A stretch of 64,000 nt of DNA, from contig ONTZ01000004.1 in NCBI GenBank assembly GCA_900320905.1, forward strand, positions 62,001 to 126,000, written 5' to 3'. Numbering within the stretch: position 1 is the first letter of the stretch; every line of letters begins with the position of its first letter. Positions 51,692 to 60,574 of this stretch are shown piece after piece. The notes under the pieces were generated by a model. That model saw only the letters and a program-made list of their open reading frames with translations, ran no database searches and was not told where the DNA came from. The position numbers were made by a program, and so were the translations under genes. The DNA is from an uncultured Prevotella sp. (GTDB lineage Bacteria > Bacteroidota > Bacteroidia > Bacteroidales > Bacteroidaceae).

Positions 51692-53821
51692 ATGAAAAAA
51701 TTACTATGTGTCATTCTCATGGGTGTGCCTCTCCTCGCAGCGGCACAGAATCCCATCATACGCGACCAGTTTACGGCAGACCCGACGGCTCGCGTATTCA
51801 ACAACAAGGTGTACCTCTATCCATCGCATGACATCAAGCCCCCCGTCGGACAGCGACAGGACTGGTTCTGCATGGAAGACTACCACGTGTTCTCATCCGA
51901 AAATCTGACCGACTGGACAGACCACGGTGTCATCGTTACCCAGAACAAAGTACCCTGGGTGCGTCCTAACTCCTACTCGATGTGGGCACCCGACTGCGTC
52001 GAGAAAAACGGCAAGTACTATTTCTACTTCCCCTCTGCACCTCAGGCAGGTGGTGGCTTCGGTATCGGTGTAGCCATTGCTGACCGTCCTGAGGGTCCGT
52101 TCATTCCTGAGCCAGAGAACATCAAGGGTGTCAACGGTATCGACCCGTGCGTGCTTCAGGCCTCCGACGGCAATGCCTATATCTTCTGGGGCAATGGACG
52201 CTGTGCCAAACTCAAGCCTAACATGAAGGAACTGGCTGACGACAATCCCAAGTCAAAAGTCAAATGGGGCAACCGCGAGATGGAAATGATTGGCGTCAAC
52301 TGCCTCGAAGGTCTGCCCAACCGTCAGGCTGAGGGTCCGTTTGCCTTCGAGGCTAACGGCTGGTACTACCTCACCTATCCGTATGTGAGGGAGAATACCG
52401 AAGTCCTCGGCTATGCCATGAGTAAGAACCCGATGGGGCCCTACGAGTACAAGGGATTGATCATGGCCGAGCAACCCAACGGCTGCTGGACCAATCACCA
52501 TAGTATCATTAACTACAAAGGACAGTGGTATCTGTTCTATCACCACAACTATTTCTCTCCGAGTGATGACAAGCGCCGTTCTGCCTGTATTGAGAAGTTG
52601 TATTTCAATGCCGACGGTACTATCCAGGAGGTAAAGCAGACCATTCGTGGTGTGGGTATCAACAAGGCTACGGAGAAGATCGAGATCGACCGTTACAGCA
52701 CAGCCAGTGCTGGCGTGACAGAAGAACTCATCGATACTGTCAACACGTTCCGCAGTTATATGGCCACCCTGCCTACGAAGGGCAGTTGGCTCCAGTATAA
52801 CGATGTTGACTTCAGCATGATCACCGACGGCTATCTCATCATGAGTGTCAAGGCTGCAGACAATACCGAGTTCTGCATCCGTGAAGGCAGCGCCAAAGGC
52901 AAGGTCATCGCCCGTCTCAAACTGACGGTAAGGCCACCAGAGCCACCCGCAGGCGGTGCCGGAGGCCCTGGAGGCGGTATGATGATGCGCTTCAACCGCG
53001 ACCAGCGCAACCAGTGGCTCACCCAGACAGCCACACTGGAATATGTCCCCAGTGGTGTGACCAATCTCGTGATTACCAACGAGGGTGAAGGTGCCCTCAG
53101 CGTGGACTATGTCCGTTTCAAGAACCGTCCGAAGTACTTCTCGCCTGTGGCTGCCAATACCACAGCACAGCCTGATGCCGAGGGCTTTATCCACCGTTGG
53201 CTGCTCCTGGAGCCTATCACCAAGCCCAACAGCGGTAATACCGTGTTCACAGACTCTTATCTGCGTGAGCACTTCAACAGAGAATACTTCAAGGGTCAGC
53301 AGACCATCATTCCGAAGGACGGTCAGAAGATCAAGGCCGTGTTCCAGCAAGAGCAGGCTCCCGCAGGCTTCGGACGCGGATTCGGCGCCCAGCAACAGCC
53401 TCAGGGACCACAGGTGAAGACTGTCACCCAGAACCTCACCTGGCACGCCCTCGACAGCGAGAACCTGAACGTGAAACTTTTCCGCTTTGCAGAGAAATGG
53501 GGTGAGGAGATCTATGGTGTGCTCTTCTGGGCAGTCACCATCATCGACTGCGACGAGGATATCGAGAATGTCCGTCTGGCAGTTGGTTCCAACTCCGCCT
53601 CTATGTGGTGGCTCAATGGTGAGGAGACGCTCCTGCTCTCTGGCGACCGTCGTATGGTGAAGGACGATGCCATGTCGAAACGTATCACCTTGAAGAAGGG
53701 CCGCAACATCCTGCGTGGTGCCGTCATCAACGGCCCGGGCATGAGCGACTTCTGCGTCCGCTTCCTCGACGAGAACGGTAACCCTGTCAAGAACTACAAG
53801 ATCAATTTAAATCAGAAATAA
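51692..53821 (+). CDS. GH43 glycoside hydrolase with C-terminal beta domains
   Basis: 709 residues, signal peptide MKKLLCVILMGVPLLAAAQ. Five-bladed propeller of GH43 with the three acids: D30 (base, FTADPTARVF), D151 (GIDPCVL) and E214 (general acid, QAEGPFAFE). GH43 enzymes remove arabinose or xylose from arabinoxylan or arabinan. A CBM6-like segment (DFSMITDGYLIMSVKAADNT, VTNLVITNEGEGALSVDYVR) is broken by a Gly/Pro/Met insert (PPEPPAGGAGGPGGGMMM). A last domain with SASMWWLNGEETLLLSGDRR resembles a beta-sandwich that binds carbohydrate. Two bases separate it from the second GH43 gene. Confidence 0.87.
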   Translation: MKKLLCVILMGVPLLAAAQNPIIRDQFTADPTARVFNNKVYLYPSHDIKPPVGQRQDWFCMEDYHVFSSENLTDWTDHGVIVTQNKVPWVRPNSYSMWAPDCVEKNGKYYFYFPSAPQAGGGFGIGVAIADRPEGPFIPEPENIKGVNGIDPCVLQASDGNAYIFWGNGRCAKLKPNMKELADDNPKSKVKWGNREMEMIGVNCLEGLPNRQAEGPFAFEANGWYYLTYPYVRENTEVLGYAMSKNPMGPYEYKGLIMAEQPNGCWTNHHSIINYKGQWYLFYHHNYFSPSDDKRRSACIEKLYFNADGTIQEVKQTIRGVGINKATEKIEIDRYSTASAGVTEELIDTVNTFRSYMATLPTKGSWLQYNDVDFSMITDGYLIMSVKAADNTEFCIREGSAKGKVIARLKLTVRPPEPPAGGAGGPGGGMMMRFNRDQRNQWLTQTATLEYVPSGVTNLVITNEGEGALSVDYVRFKNRPKYFSPVAANTTAQPDAEGFIHRWLLLEPITKPNSGNTVFTDSYLREHFNREYFKGQQTIIPKDGQKIKAVFQQEQAPAGFGRGFGAQQQPQGPQVKTVTQNLTWHALDSENLNVKLFRFAEKWGEEIYGVLFWAVTIIDCDEDIENVRLAVGSNSASMWWLNGEETLLLSGDRRMVKDDAMSKRITLKKGRNILRGAVINGPGMSDFCVRFLDENGNPVKNYKINLNQK

Positions 53822-53823
53822 AT

Positions 53824-55290
53824 ATGAAAAGACTATATAGTATCCTTGCGGCTATGACGCTTGCAACAGCCGCTAGCGCGCAGATTGGCGCACCCTTTAT
53901 CCACGACCCCTCGACGATTGCCGAGTGCGAGGGCAAATACTACACCTTCGGCACTGGTGGCGGAGGTCTGATCTCTGAGGACGGCTGGACCTGGAACAGC
54001 GGTGCAGAGCGCCCCGGTGGCGGTGCAGCCCCCGATGTGATTAAGATCGGCGACCGTTACCTCTGCATCTACGGTGCTACGGGCGGTGGTCTCGGTGGCG
54101 GTCACGCAGGCCGAATCCTCACCATGTGGAACAAGACCCTCGACCCGAAGTCACCCGACTTCAAGTGGTCTGAGGCTGTGGAGGTCTGCTTCTCCGACGG
54201 TATGGAGGATCAGGATGCCATCGACCCAGGTATCATGCTTGATCCCACCACAGGACGTTTGTGGGTGAGTTACGGTACTTATTTCGGCACCATCCGACTG
54301 ATTGAGTTGGATCCGACCACTGGTTTCCGCAAGAGCGGTAACGTAGAGAAGGATATCGCCATCGACTGTGAGGCCTCCGACCTCATCTACCGCAATGGCT
54401 GGTACTACCTGCTCGGTACCCACGGCACCTGCTGCGACGGTGTAAACTCTACCTATAATATTGTAGTAGGCCGTTCTAAGAGTCCTGAGGGCCCCTATAT
54501 TGATAATGTAGGCCGTGACATGTATCATGGTGGTGGCCGTATGGTTGTTGCCGCTGGCGACCGCAAGACGGGTGCCGGACACTTCGGACGCACCATCATC
54601 GACGAGGGTGTCGAAGTGGCATCCTTCCACTGGGAGGCCGACTTCGACATGGGTGGCCGTTCCACACTGGCCATCCGTCCGCTCCTCTGGAAGAACGACT
54701 GGCCCTATTGCGGTGAGCAGTTCAAGGGCGGTACCTTCGAGATTGAGTCGGAGCGTCGTGGCTATGCCCTTGAGTTGGCTGTCGACTTCGTTCGTATGAA
54801 TGTGGCCCGTGCAGGTGGATTCGGCGGATTCGGTGGTCGTCCACAGCAGAATGCCGCGCCCCCACAGCCCGTCGCTAACCAGACACTGGATCAGGTCAAG
54901 GGCACATGGCCCGAGGGTGACATCCCCGCCCGTATCGGTGACTATATGTTCCGTCCCCACCAGCGCTGGACTGTGACCCCCGTTGAAGGCAAGGGTGCCT
55001 ACCTCGGCAACACCTACTTCAAGATTACCATCGAAGGTACAGAGCGTGCACTCGCCGCTACTGCCGACTGCGAGGTGAAGACCGTCCCCGCCTACACAGG
55101 TGCTGACGAACAACTCTGGCGCATCGAGCAACTGACTGACGGAACCTTCCGCATCATGCCGAAGGCCATCCCTGGCCAGGAGGGCATCAACACGAGCATC
55201 TGCCTCTACTCAGCAGGCGACTCCACCCCCACCCTCGCCAAGTACGACTTCAAGAGCGACAACTCGAAGTGGAACTTCCGCAATCACTAA
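53824..55290 (+). CDS. GH43 arabinosidase-like enzyme with ricin-type lectin domain
   Basis: 488 residues, signal peptide ending ASAQ. GH43 acids: D28 (FIHDPST), D134 (DAIDPGIML), E183 (CEASDLIYRNGWYYL). The layout resembles endo/exo arabinanases (CDGVNSTYNIVVGRSKSPEG). After a Gly/Gln/Pro linker (GGFGGFGGRPQQNAAPPQP) a ricin B-like domain follows (YFKITIEGTERALAATADCE, EQLWRIEQLTDGTFRIMPK). Probably periplasmic or surface arabinan or arabinoxylan side-chain removal. Last gene of the operon; its stop is followed at once by the CCTAGG array. Confidence 0.87.
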   Translation: MKRLYSILAAMTLATAASAQIGAPFIHDPSTIAECEGKYYTFGTGGGGLISEDGWTWNSGAERPGGGAAPDVIKIGDRYLCIYGATGGGLGGGHAGRILTMWNKTLDPKSPDFKWSEAVEVCFSDGMEDQDAIDPGIMLDPTTGRLWVSYGTYFGTIRLIELDPTTGFRKSGNVEKDIAIDCEASDLIYRNGWYYLLGTHGTCCDGVNSTYNIVVGRSKSPEGPYIDNVGRDMYHGGGRMVVAAGDRKTGAGHFGRTIIDEGVEVASFHWEADFDMGGRSTLAIRPLLWKNDWPYCGEQFKGGTFEIESERRGYALELAVDFVRMNVARAGGFGGFGGRPQQNAAPPQPVANQTLDQVKGTWPEGDIPARIGDYMFRPHQRWTVTPVEGKGAYLGNTYFKITIEGTERALAATADCEVKTVPAYTGADEQLWRIEQLTDGTFRIMPKAIPGQEGINTSICLYSAGDSTPTLAKYDFKSDNSKWNFRNH

Positions 55291-55392
55291 TCCTAGGGAA
55301 TCCTAGGCAGTCCTAGGCTATCCTAGGATTGCCTAGGTTCCCCCAGGTTTTTTCCTAGATTTTCCTAGGATTGCCTAGGATTGCCTAGAATC
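55291..55392. repeat. CCTAGG 10-bp repeat array, left copy
   Basis: About ten units of 10 bp, consensus TCCTAGGATT, starting at 55291, 55301, 55311, 55321, 55331 and 55341, then after a 2-bp slip at 55353, 55363, 55373 and 55383. It lies between the GH43 stop and the four-helix gene. Confidence 0.92.
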
Positions 55393-55409
55393 TCACAATC
55401 CAAATTATT

Positions 55410-56075
55410 ATGAAATCATACACAGAAGGTAAAATACTACGAAAAGCCGTTGTCTGGAAAGACCTCTACTTCTATCGGAAGAGCGATACCATTTATCAGT
55501 TAACAGTGGTGTTCTGTAAGCGCTTTCTCCCGCTTCACGGTGATCGCACGGTGGACCAGATGGTGCAAGCCGCACGCTCTGGCAAGCAAAACATCGTGGA
55601 AGGCAGCGAAGACGGACAGACCAGTTCCGAGATGGAGATTAAGTTGCTCAACGTGGCTCGGGGCAGTCTCCAAGAATTGCGGGCTGATTATCACGACTAT
55701 CTGAACACCCATCATCTTTCGCTTTGGCCAGCCGACAGCGAACGCCAGCAGCGACTTCGTGATTTCTGCCACACGCATAATGACTATGATGCATACGCCC
55801 CGTTGGTATTAAAGATGAACGATGAAGAGATGGCTAACCTACTACTCACACTCTGCCACCAGACAGATAAGATGATGTGCGCCTATATCGAGAAATTGGA
55901 GCAGCGATTTGTGAAGGAGGGTGGCATCAAGGAGCGCATGCACGCTGCCCGCACGGGCTTTCGCCAGCAGCAGGACACCTATCTGCGCTCCCTGGAAGCC
56001 GAGATCCAGCGCCTGAAAACTGAAAATGTCGAATTGAAGCAGAGGATAGAAGAACTAGAGGCTAGGAAACTCTAG
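55410..56075 (+). CDS. Four-helix-bundle protein (23S rRNA intervening-sequence type) with coiled-coil suffix
   Basis: 221 residues. Residues about 10-165 match the four-helix bundle of the IVS/S23 protein family: LRKAVVWKDLYFYRKSDTIY, MVQAARSGKQNIVEGSED, SSEMEIKLLNVARGSLQELR, then LLLTLCHQTDKMMCAYIEKL. The family includes Avd-like accessory proteins of diversity-generating retroelements. A 35-residue leucine-zipper-like coiled coil (LEAEIQRLKTENVELKQRIE) forms the suffix; NCBI names such proteins 'four helix bundle suffix'. The molecular role is unknown. Its coding end, including the stop, lies inside the right repeat array, and a left array ends 17 bases before the start. No reverse transcriptase is near. 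Confidence 0.8.
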   Translation: MKSYTEGKILRKAVVWKDLYFYRKSDTIYQLTVVFCKRFLPLHGDRTVDQMVQAARSGKQNIVEGSEDGQTSSEMEIKLLNVARGSLQELRADYHDYLNTHHLSLWPADSERQQRLRDFCHTHNDYDAYAPLVLKMNDEEMANLLLTLCHQTDKMMCAYIEKLEQRFVKEGGIKERMHAARTGFRQQQDTYLRSLEAEIQRLKTENVELKQRIEELEARKL

Positions 56076-56166
56076 GCAGCCCTAGGATATTCTTGGCTGT
56101 CCTAGGCTGTCCTAGGTTTTCCTAGGATAGCCTAGGATTCCCTAGGATTGCTTAGGATTGCCTAGC
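56061..56166. repeat. CCTAGG 10-bp repeat array, right copy
   Basis: Eleven units in unbroken 10-bp register from 56061 to the stop of the convergent gene at 56167: for example CCTAGGCTGT, CCTAGGTTTT, CCTAGGATAG, CCTAGGATTC. The first two units encode the last residues and stop of the four-helix gene. Same orientation as the left array. Confidence 0.92.
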
Positions 56167-57363
56167 CTATTTCTGATTATACTGCAGGGGCCAGATGGAG
56201 CGGAGGGTAGTGAGGATGCCGATAGGCAGTCGGAGGGTAAACTCATACTCCTGATCCTTCACCCAGCGATAACTATTGAACTGATCAAATGTGATGGGCT
56301 CTCCATCGACTTTCTCGATGATATAGTCGTGGCGGAAGCCGGCTTGCCAGGCCCTGCCCTGCTCCATCACCATCCCAATCATCGCCTTTCCATCCTTCTC
56401 AACGATAACAACATCCGGGCGGCGATTCGCCACAACACAGGATGTCTGTCCGTCGTAAGGCTGGAAGACCAGTTGTTTGCGGAAGGGATCGATGATCATC
56501 GCACCGTATCGTAGCAGGGACGCGCCAATATGCGAACCGCCCTGAATAGTGGCGCAATGTACCTCCTGCAATATAAAGTCACCCCATCTCAGACTGTCAA
56601 GCGACAGCAGTATGATCTGATGTGAACGCTCACTTCCAAAGTGGCCTATGGCGTGACTGCCATAAGTAATGCCTTCTATCTGATGCTCCACAGAGGGGAC
56701 GGATGCCTGCATCTGGGCAAAACGCTGTCCGTTGACGGCATAGAGCAACGGACTGCCCGAATCGAAAAGCGCCTCATCCTGAGTACCTACAAATGGGCAT
56801 ATATTAATATAAGGTACATGCCACTTCAGGCGATATTTGAGCGCCTCGCCTTGTTCCCTTCGGAAATACTTCTTGCGGTCTGTGAGGATCATCACACTGT
56901 TACGGGTGTCGATCTTCGCAGCCAGTCCACGATGAAAGAGAGCAAAGCCAATGATACCATCCTCGTCCTCACGGATCACCAGACGATGCATCCGCTGTAC
57001 CTTGAAGCCACTGATGGTCAGACTGTCGAGGCGGAACGGAGGCAACTCCACCGTCGTCACCCGACGGCTCTGCCCTGCAGCATCCTCCGACTGGATGAAA
57101 CCCAGTACCTTCAGACCCTCAATGTCGACATCATCGTATATGACACCCTGACTGGCACCCGTATCGAGTTTGAAACGATACTGCCGCCCCTGTATCGTGA
57201 CGGGCAGGTATATCTGGCCCCGCTCGATCTCAATAGGAACGGTCATCACAAAGTTCTTCTGCGACAGGCGGAAATCCGTATCGTAGCGTTTCAACTGAGA
57301 CTGAGCCGTAGCACTGTTCCACAATGCTACGACCCAGAGGAGTATCGCCAGTCGTTTCAGCAT
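56167..57363 (-). CDS. Retropepsin-like aspartic protease with PDZ domain
   Basis: 398 residues, signal peptide MLKRLAILLWVVALWNSATA. Two aspartic protease half-sites: LDTGAS with D67 and FDSGSP with D201, so both active-site acids come from one chain. After the second lobe (SHIGASLLRYGAMIIDPFRK) a C-terminal PDZ segment follows (MVMEQGRAWQAGFRHDYIIE, VDGEPI). It would act in the periplasm or at the surface; similar Bacteroidota proteins are uncharacterised. It lies 23 bases after the lipoprotein gene and ends at the CCTAGG array. Confidence 0.82.
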   Translation of the reverse strand: MLKRLAILLWVVALWNSATAQSQLKRYDTDFRLSQKNFVMTVPIEIERGQIYLPVTIQGRQYRFKLDTGASQGVIYDDVDIEGLKVLGFIQSEDAAGQSRRVTTVELPPFRLDSLTISGFKVQRMHRLVIREDEDGIIGFALFHRGLAAKIDTRNSVMILTDRKKYFRREQGEALKYRLKWHVPYINICPFVGTQDEALFDSGSPLLYAVNGQRFAQMQASVPSVEHQIEGITYGSHAIGHFGSERSHQIILLSLDSLRWGDFILQEVHCATIQGGSHIGASLLRYGAMIIDPFRKQLVFQPYDGQTSCVVANRRPDVVIVEKDGKAMIGMVMEQGRAWQAGFRHDYIIEKVDGEPITFDQFNSYRWVKDQEYEFTLRLPIGILTTLRSIWPLQYNQK

Positions 57364-57386
57364 ACAACCATCCTACATGCGAAAGG

Positions 57387-58319
57387 CTATTTCTTGGTGA
57401 TCATGAAACGGAAGTCGATGCCGCCACCGAAATCGCCGATGCGGTCATCCGACATTCCCATCATCTGATATTTCTTACCGTCCTTTTCCACCACATAACT
57501 GCGCACTTTGTCGGCCTTCAGTTGCTCAGCAGTCATCTCCTTGCCGCTGAAAGTGTGATAGCATTTCACACCCTTGGCCTCAAAGACCTCAGCCAGTTTG
57601 TTGTGGATGGCATCCATATCGCCCTCAGCCAACTGATGGTCACCGAAGAAACTGACGGCAATCGTTCCGCCATTGGAGCCGCTACCCATCTTCACCGAAC
57701 GCACATTGGGGATACCGCCCAGGTCTTCAGCCTTGATGCCGAGTGCATCGAAGGAGCCTTCGCTCTCCACCTGATTCTTCAGCGGATTGAGCGATACGGA
57801 GAAGTTGTAGTCGATATAGTATTCCTCATCCCTCTCTACAACCTCAAAGGCAGGATTAGGCTCGTCGGCATAGTACTCGAAACTCATGGGAGTCTCGAAG
57901 TCGAAGCACAGCCTGAGCCGCATGTCGTTCTTCTCGCCAGGCAGATACAGTAGGGCATCAGAATCCCTGCGACCATTGTCGATGCGTTCCTGCGTATATT
58001 TGGGCACACGGAAACCCTTCTCCTGCAGTTTCTTCACGTAGGCCTGCATCTCTTCCTTGGTCACACCGTTATAATCTACCTGATACTGGTAGGAATTGTC
58101 GTTGGAGTCAAAGTTCGTAAACACGATGCGTCCCTTCGTCTCAATCTCAGGGATGCCGTACTTGTCGTAGATGGATGCGGGCCACTTGCCGTCAGCCAGG
58201 CCACTGGCACTGCTGCTACCAGATTCGTCACTACTTGAACTGCTACTGCCGCTCTTTCCACCGCAGGCCGTCAGTGCGAGGGCTGCGATACACATCAATA
58301 CAAAACTCAGTTTCTTCAT
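57387..58319 (-). CDS. Lipoprotein of unknown function
   Basis: 310 residues; lipoprotein signal with LTACGG, then a serine-rich linker (SGSSSSSSDESGSSSASG). The mature part repeats an alpha/beta pattern: KYGIPEIETKGRIVFTNFDS, EEMQAYVKKLQEKGFRVPKY, then YYIDYNFSVSLNPL. No family was recognised; the pattern of strands with MQAYVKKLQEKGF recalls small envelope domains of about 90 residues, perhaps duplicated. It probably shares a transcript with the protease gene downstream. Confidence 0.72.
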   Translation of the reverse strand: MKKLSFVLMCIAALALTACGGKSGSSSSSSDESGSSSASGLADGKWPASIYDKYGIPEIETKGRIVFTNFDSNDNSYQYQVDYNGVTKEEMQAYVKKLQEKGFRVPKYTQERIDNGRRDSDALLYLPGEKNDMRLRLCFDFETPMSFEYYADEPNPAFEVVERDEEYYIDYNFSVSLNPLKNQVESEGSFDALGIKAEDLGGIPNVRSVKMGSGSNGGTIAVSFFGDHQLAEGDMDAIHNKLAEVFEAKGVKCYHTFSGKEMTAEQLKADKVRSYVVEKDGKKYQMMGMSDDRIGDFGGGIDFRFMITKK

Positions 58320-58349
58320 AATTTGTTGGTTAGGGGTTAAAATTCAGGC

Positions 58350-58384
58350 AATAATCCCCGTCAGGAGATCTGGCGGGGATTATT
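58350..58384 (-). terminator. Terminator after the OmpA-type gene
   Basis: Minus-strand stem AATAATCCCCG / CGGGGATTATT with a short internal mismatch, lying between the stop of the OmpA-type gene and the lipoprotein start. Confidence 0.75.
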
Positions 58385-58394
58385 TAAATAACTA

Positions 58395-59711
58395 TTACTT
58401 CTTGATAAACTCCACGCGACGGTTCTTGGCGCGGCCCTCGTCGGTCTTATTGTCTGCGACGGGCTCGTGCGAGCCCTTACCCACAGCACGGAGGTTGAAG
58501 CCATCCACGCCTAAGCCTTCGAGAGCCTTTACCACGGCCTCAGCACGCTGCTGCGACAGGGGATCGTTCACAGCGTCGGAGCCCTGATTGTCGGTATGGC
58601 CCTGCACCTCGAAGCGAACGCTGGGGTTCTTCTTCATATACTCAGCCACCTTCTGGATCTCCTCCATCGACTCGGGCTTCAGCGTAGCCTTAGCCGTCTC
58701 AAAGAGGATGTTGTTCGTCACGAACTTACCCGTCTCGGCAATGGCCTTCTCAACGGCAGCCACCTTAGCGTCGATGTCTGTGGCATTGCGCTCATAGAGA
58801 TCAACGGCACCTTTGGCGATCACCACATTCTTTATATAGACAGGACTGGTACCACCACTGGCGAACCATGTCACCCATCCTGCACCAGGCTTTGCATTCG
58901 GCACATTGATCTGACGTTTGCCATCGACATAGAATTTGATGGCACGCTTGTTGAACGAGAGGGCAAAGTGATGCCAGCGACCATCATTATTAGTTGTAGT
59001 TTCTGCAGAAGTTGCGTGTCCATCTTTACTATTGAAAGAAGGCTCAGAGGTTAGACAATAAGTACAATCGTATGCTTGTTTATCATGACAAGTATTATAT
59101 GTAACAGTAAACAACTCATTGTCGCGAGGCGATTTTTCGTGCATGATATCAAGTTCTATCGAAGCGCAGCCATCCTTTTTTCTGTCGTCATACAGCATGT
59201 CGTACTCAATGGTAAACACATCGCCTAAGTAGTTCTTGATGCCTCCCTTGACAAGCGGAGCAATCCAGGAATCACGCTGGTCCATCTCGATACACTTTGC
59301 GCCATTGATACTGGCCACCTCGGCACTACCTCTGACGAGATCCCACTTGGAGGGGAACTCACCAATCTGCTCACCAGCGAGGTCATCCTCGAACATCACT
59401 ACTGAGCCACGCACGAAGTCGCTCTTGACATTCTTGGTGTCGTTCTTGTAGTCATCAACAGCAGCCTCGTCCTCGTCGTCGTCCGCATCGTTGCTCTTGG
59501 AACTCTTCGACTTCTTGCTGGACTTCTTTCCGTCGAGGACTTCGTCCATCGCATCGTCGGTGGTACGTTCCACCTTACTCTCCACCTTGCGCTCCACAGC
59601 ATTCTCAGCGGCTTTTACCGCTCTATCCTTCAGTCTGTTCAGGAATCCCTGAGCATTCACGTTCACTGCGAAGGCCACCAGCACCACAAGCATTAAAACA
59701 ACTCTTTTCAT
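58395..59711 (-). CDS. OmpA-family protein with LamG-like domain
   Basis: 438 residues from ATG 59711 (MKRVVLMLVVLVAFAVNVNA). After the signal peptide a helical charged segment (KAAENAVERKVESKVERTTD) and a Lys/Ser/Asp linker follow, then a LamG/concanavalin-like domain (WDLVRGSAEVASINGAKCIE, WHHFALSFNKRAIKFYVDGK). The C-terminal OmpA domain (NILFETAKATLKPESMEEIQ, FEVQGHTDNQGS, RAEAVVKALEGLGV, KNRRVEF) would bind peptidoglycan. It has a clean promoter and its own terminator, so it is a single-gene unit. Confidence 0.88.
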   Translation of the reverse strand: MKRVVLMLVVLVAFAVNVNAQGFLNRLKDRAVKAAENAVERKVESKVERTTDDAMDEVLDGKKSSKKSKSSKSNDADDDEDEAAVDDYKNDTKNVKSDFVRGSVVMFEDDLAGEQIGEFPSKWDLVRGSAEVASINGAKCIEMDQRDSWIAPLVKGGIKNYLGDVFTIEYDMLYDDRKKDGCASIELDIMHEKSPRDNELFTVTYNTCHDKQAYDCTYCLTSEPSFNSKDGHATSAETTTNNDGRWHHFALSFNKRAIKFYVDGKRQINVPNAKPGAGWVTWFASGGTSPVYIKNVVIAKGAVDLYERNATDIDAKVAAVEKAIAETGKFVTNNILFETAKATLKPESMEEIQKVAEYMKKNPSVRFEVQGHTDNQGSDAVNDPLSQQRAEAVVKALEGLGVDGFNLRAVGKGSHEPVADNKTDEGRAKNRRVEFIKK

Positions 59712-59752
59712 AATCAAATCTGTTTAATGGTGAAAAATATATTTATCGGGGA

Positions 59753-59784
59753 CAAAGATACGGATAATATTTGAAAGTTCCAAA
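59753..59784 (-). promoter_or_regulatory. Promoter of the OmpA-type gene
   Basis: Minus strand TTTG (59784-59781), a 20-bp gap, TATCTTTG (59760-59753). Confidence 0.8.
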
Positions 59785-59824
59785 CAATTTACTATCTATT
59801 TTTCAAAACAGGGCGAAACGGCAC

Positions 59825-59857
59825 AAAAAAGGCCTTGCAATGGAATCACTGCAAGGC
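59825..59857 (-). terminator. Terminator of the beta-barrel gene
   Basis: Minus-strand stem GCCTTGCA / TGCAAGGC with a 10-base loop, then C and six T. It lies 29 bases after the stop. Confidence 0.85.
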
Positions 59858-59885
59858 TCTCTGTTTTTCAGCAAATCGCTCGGAT

Positions 59886-60395
59886 TTAGAAAGCGTAGGC
59901 GATACCTGCCTGGATGACAGGACCGTCGTATTTCATCTCAATGCCTTGCTTTGTCTTCTTGTTGCGCTGATACTTAGCGTCGAGATTTACCTTCACGTTG
60001 TCGGTCAGGAAATACTCGATACCGGCACCAACCTGAAAACCAAAGATGGACTGCTGCTTACCAAAAATATCCTTTATGGCACTTCCGTGGGTGATGCCAA
60101 TGTTTGCACCGGCAAGGGGATAAACCTTCACCTTGTCGGCAACGGGAATCAGATACTGCAGGCTCAGGTCGATATCCATCACACCAGCATCGTCCTTCTT
60201 GAACCAGAAGTTGTAGGCAGCCTCAGCACGGAGGTTCTCAACAAACTCATACTGCAGTTTTGCACCTACTCCGAAGGGATTGTAGTGATTGCCATAAAGG
60301 GCAACACCAGCATTAGCACCGATAGCAAACTGTCCCTGAGCAAATGCGCCGACGCTCATGAGCATCATGGCGGCAATCATCATTAACTTTTTCAT
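59886..60395 (-). CDS. Small outer-membrane beta-barrel protein
   Basis: 169 residues from ATG 60395 (MKKLMMIAAMMLMSVGAFAQ). Alternating strands fit an eight-stranded OmpW/OmpA-like barrel: QFAIGANAGVALYGNHYNPF, NLRAEAAYNFWFKKDD, VKVYPLAGANIGITHG, VGAGIEYFLTDNVKVNLDAK, ending YDGPVIQAGIAYAF with terminal F. A longer frame to 60533 crosses the promoter box and was rejected. The function is unknown. Confidence 0.83.
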   Translation of the reverse strand: MKKLMMIAAMMLMSVGAFAQGQFAIGANAGVALYGNHYNPFGVGAKLQYEFVENLRAEAAYNFWFKKDDAGVMDIDLSLQYLIPVADKVKVYPLAGANIGITHGSAIKDIFGKQQSIFGFQVGAGIEYFLTDNVKVNLDAKYQRNKKTKQGIEMKYDGPVIQAGIAYAF

Positions 60396-60454
60396 ACTCA
60401 ATAAATTTAAAAAAATAAATAATAGAATTATACAAATATTAATATTACTGGGTG

Positions 60455-60462
60455 CAAATATA
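60455..60462 (-). promoter_or_regulatory. -7 box of the beta-barrel gene
   Basis: Minus-strand TATATTTG, 60 bases before ATG 60395. Confidence 0.6.
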
Positions 60463-60543
60463 AATAAATTTTTAATAACTGCTTCTATTCTGGTCGATTT
60501 TATAAGATTTTTTAAGATTTGCTGAGCGGACATACTATAAAAT

Positions 60544-60568
60544 GAGCCTCGGCGGACTGCTGAGGCTC
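60544..60568 (-). terminator. Terminator kept behind the GH3 remnant
   Basis: Minus-strand stem GAGCCTC / GAGGCTC with an 11-base loop, then ATTTTATAG. Confidence 0.6.
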
Positions 60569-60574
60569 GTTTGC

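Noticed and set aside
55291-55392. CCTAGG array as a set of terminators
   Set aside because: The six-base palindromes are too short to form stable stems alone and no T-tract follows; the 10-bp periodicity on both sides of the gene needs another explanation.
55410-56075. Diversity-generating retroelement based on the Avd-like four-helix protein
   Set aside because: No reverse transcriptase, no template/variable repeat pair and no adenine-directed variation is visible nearby.
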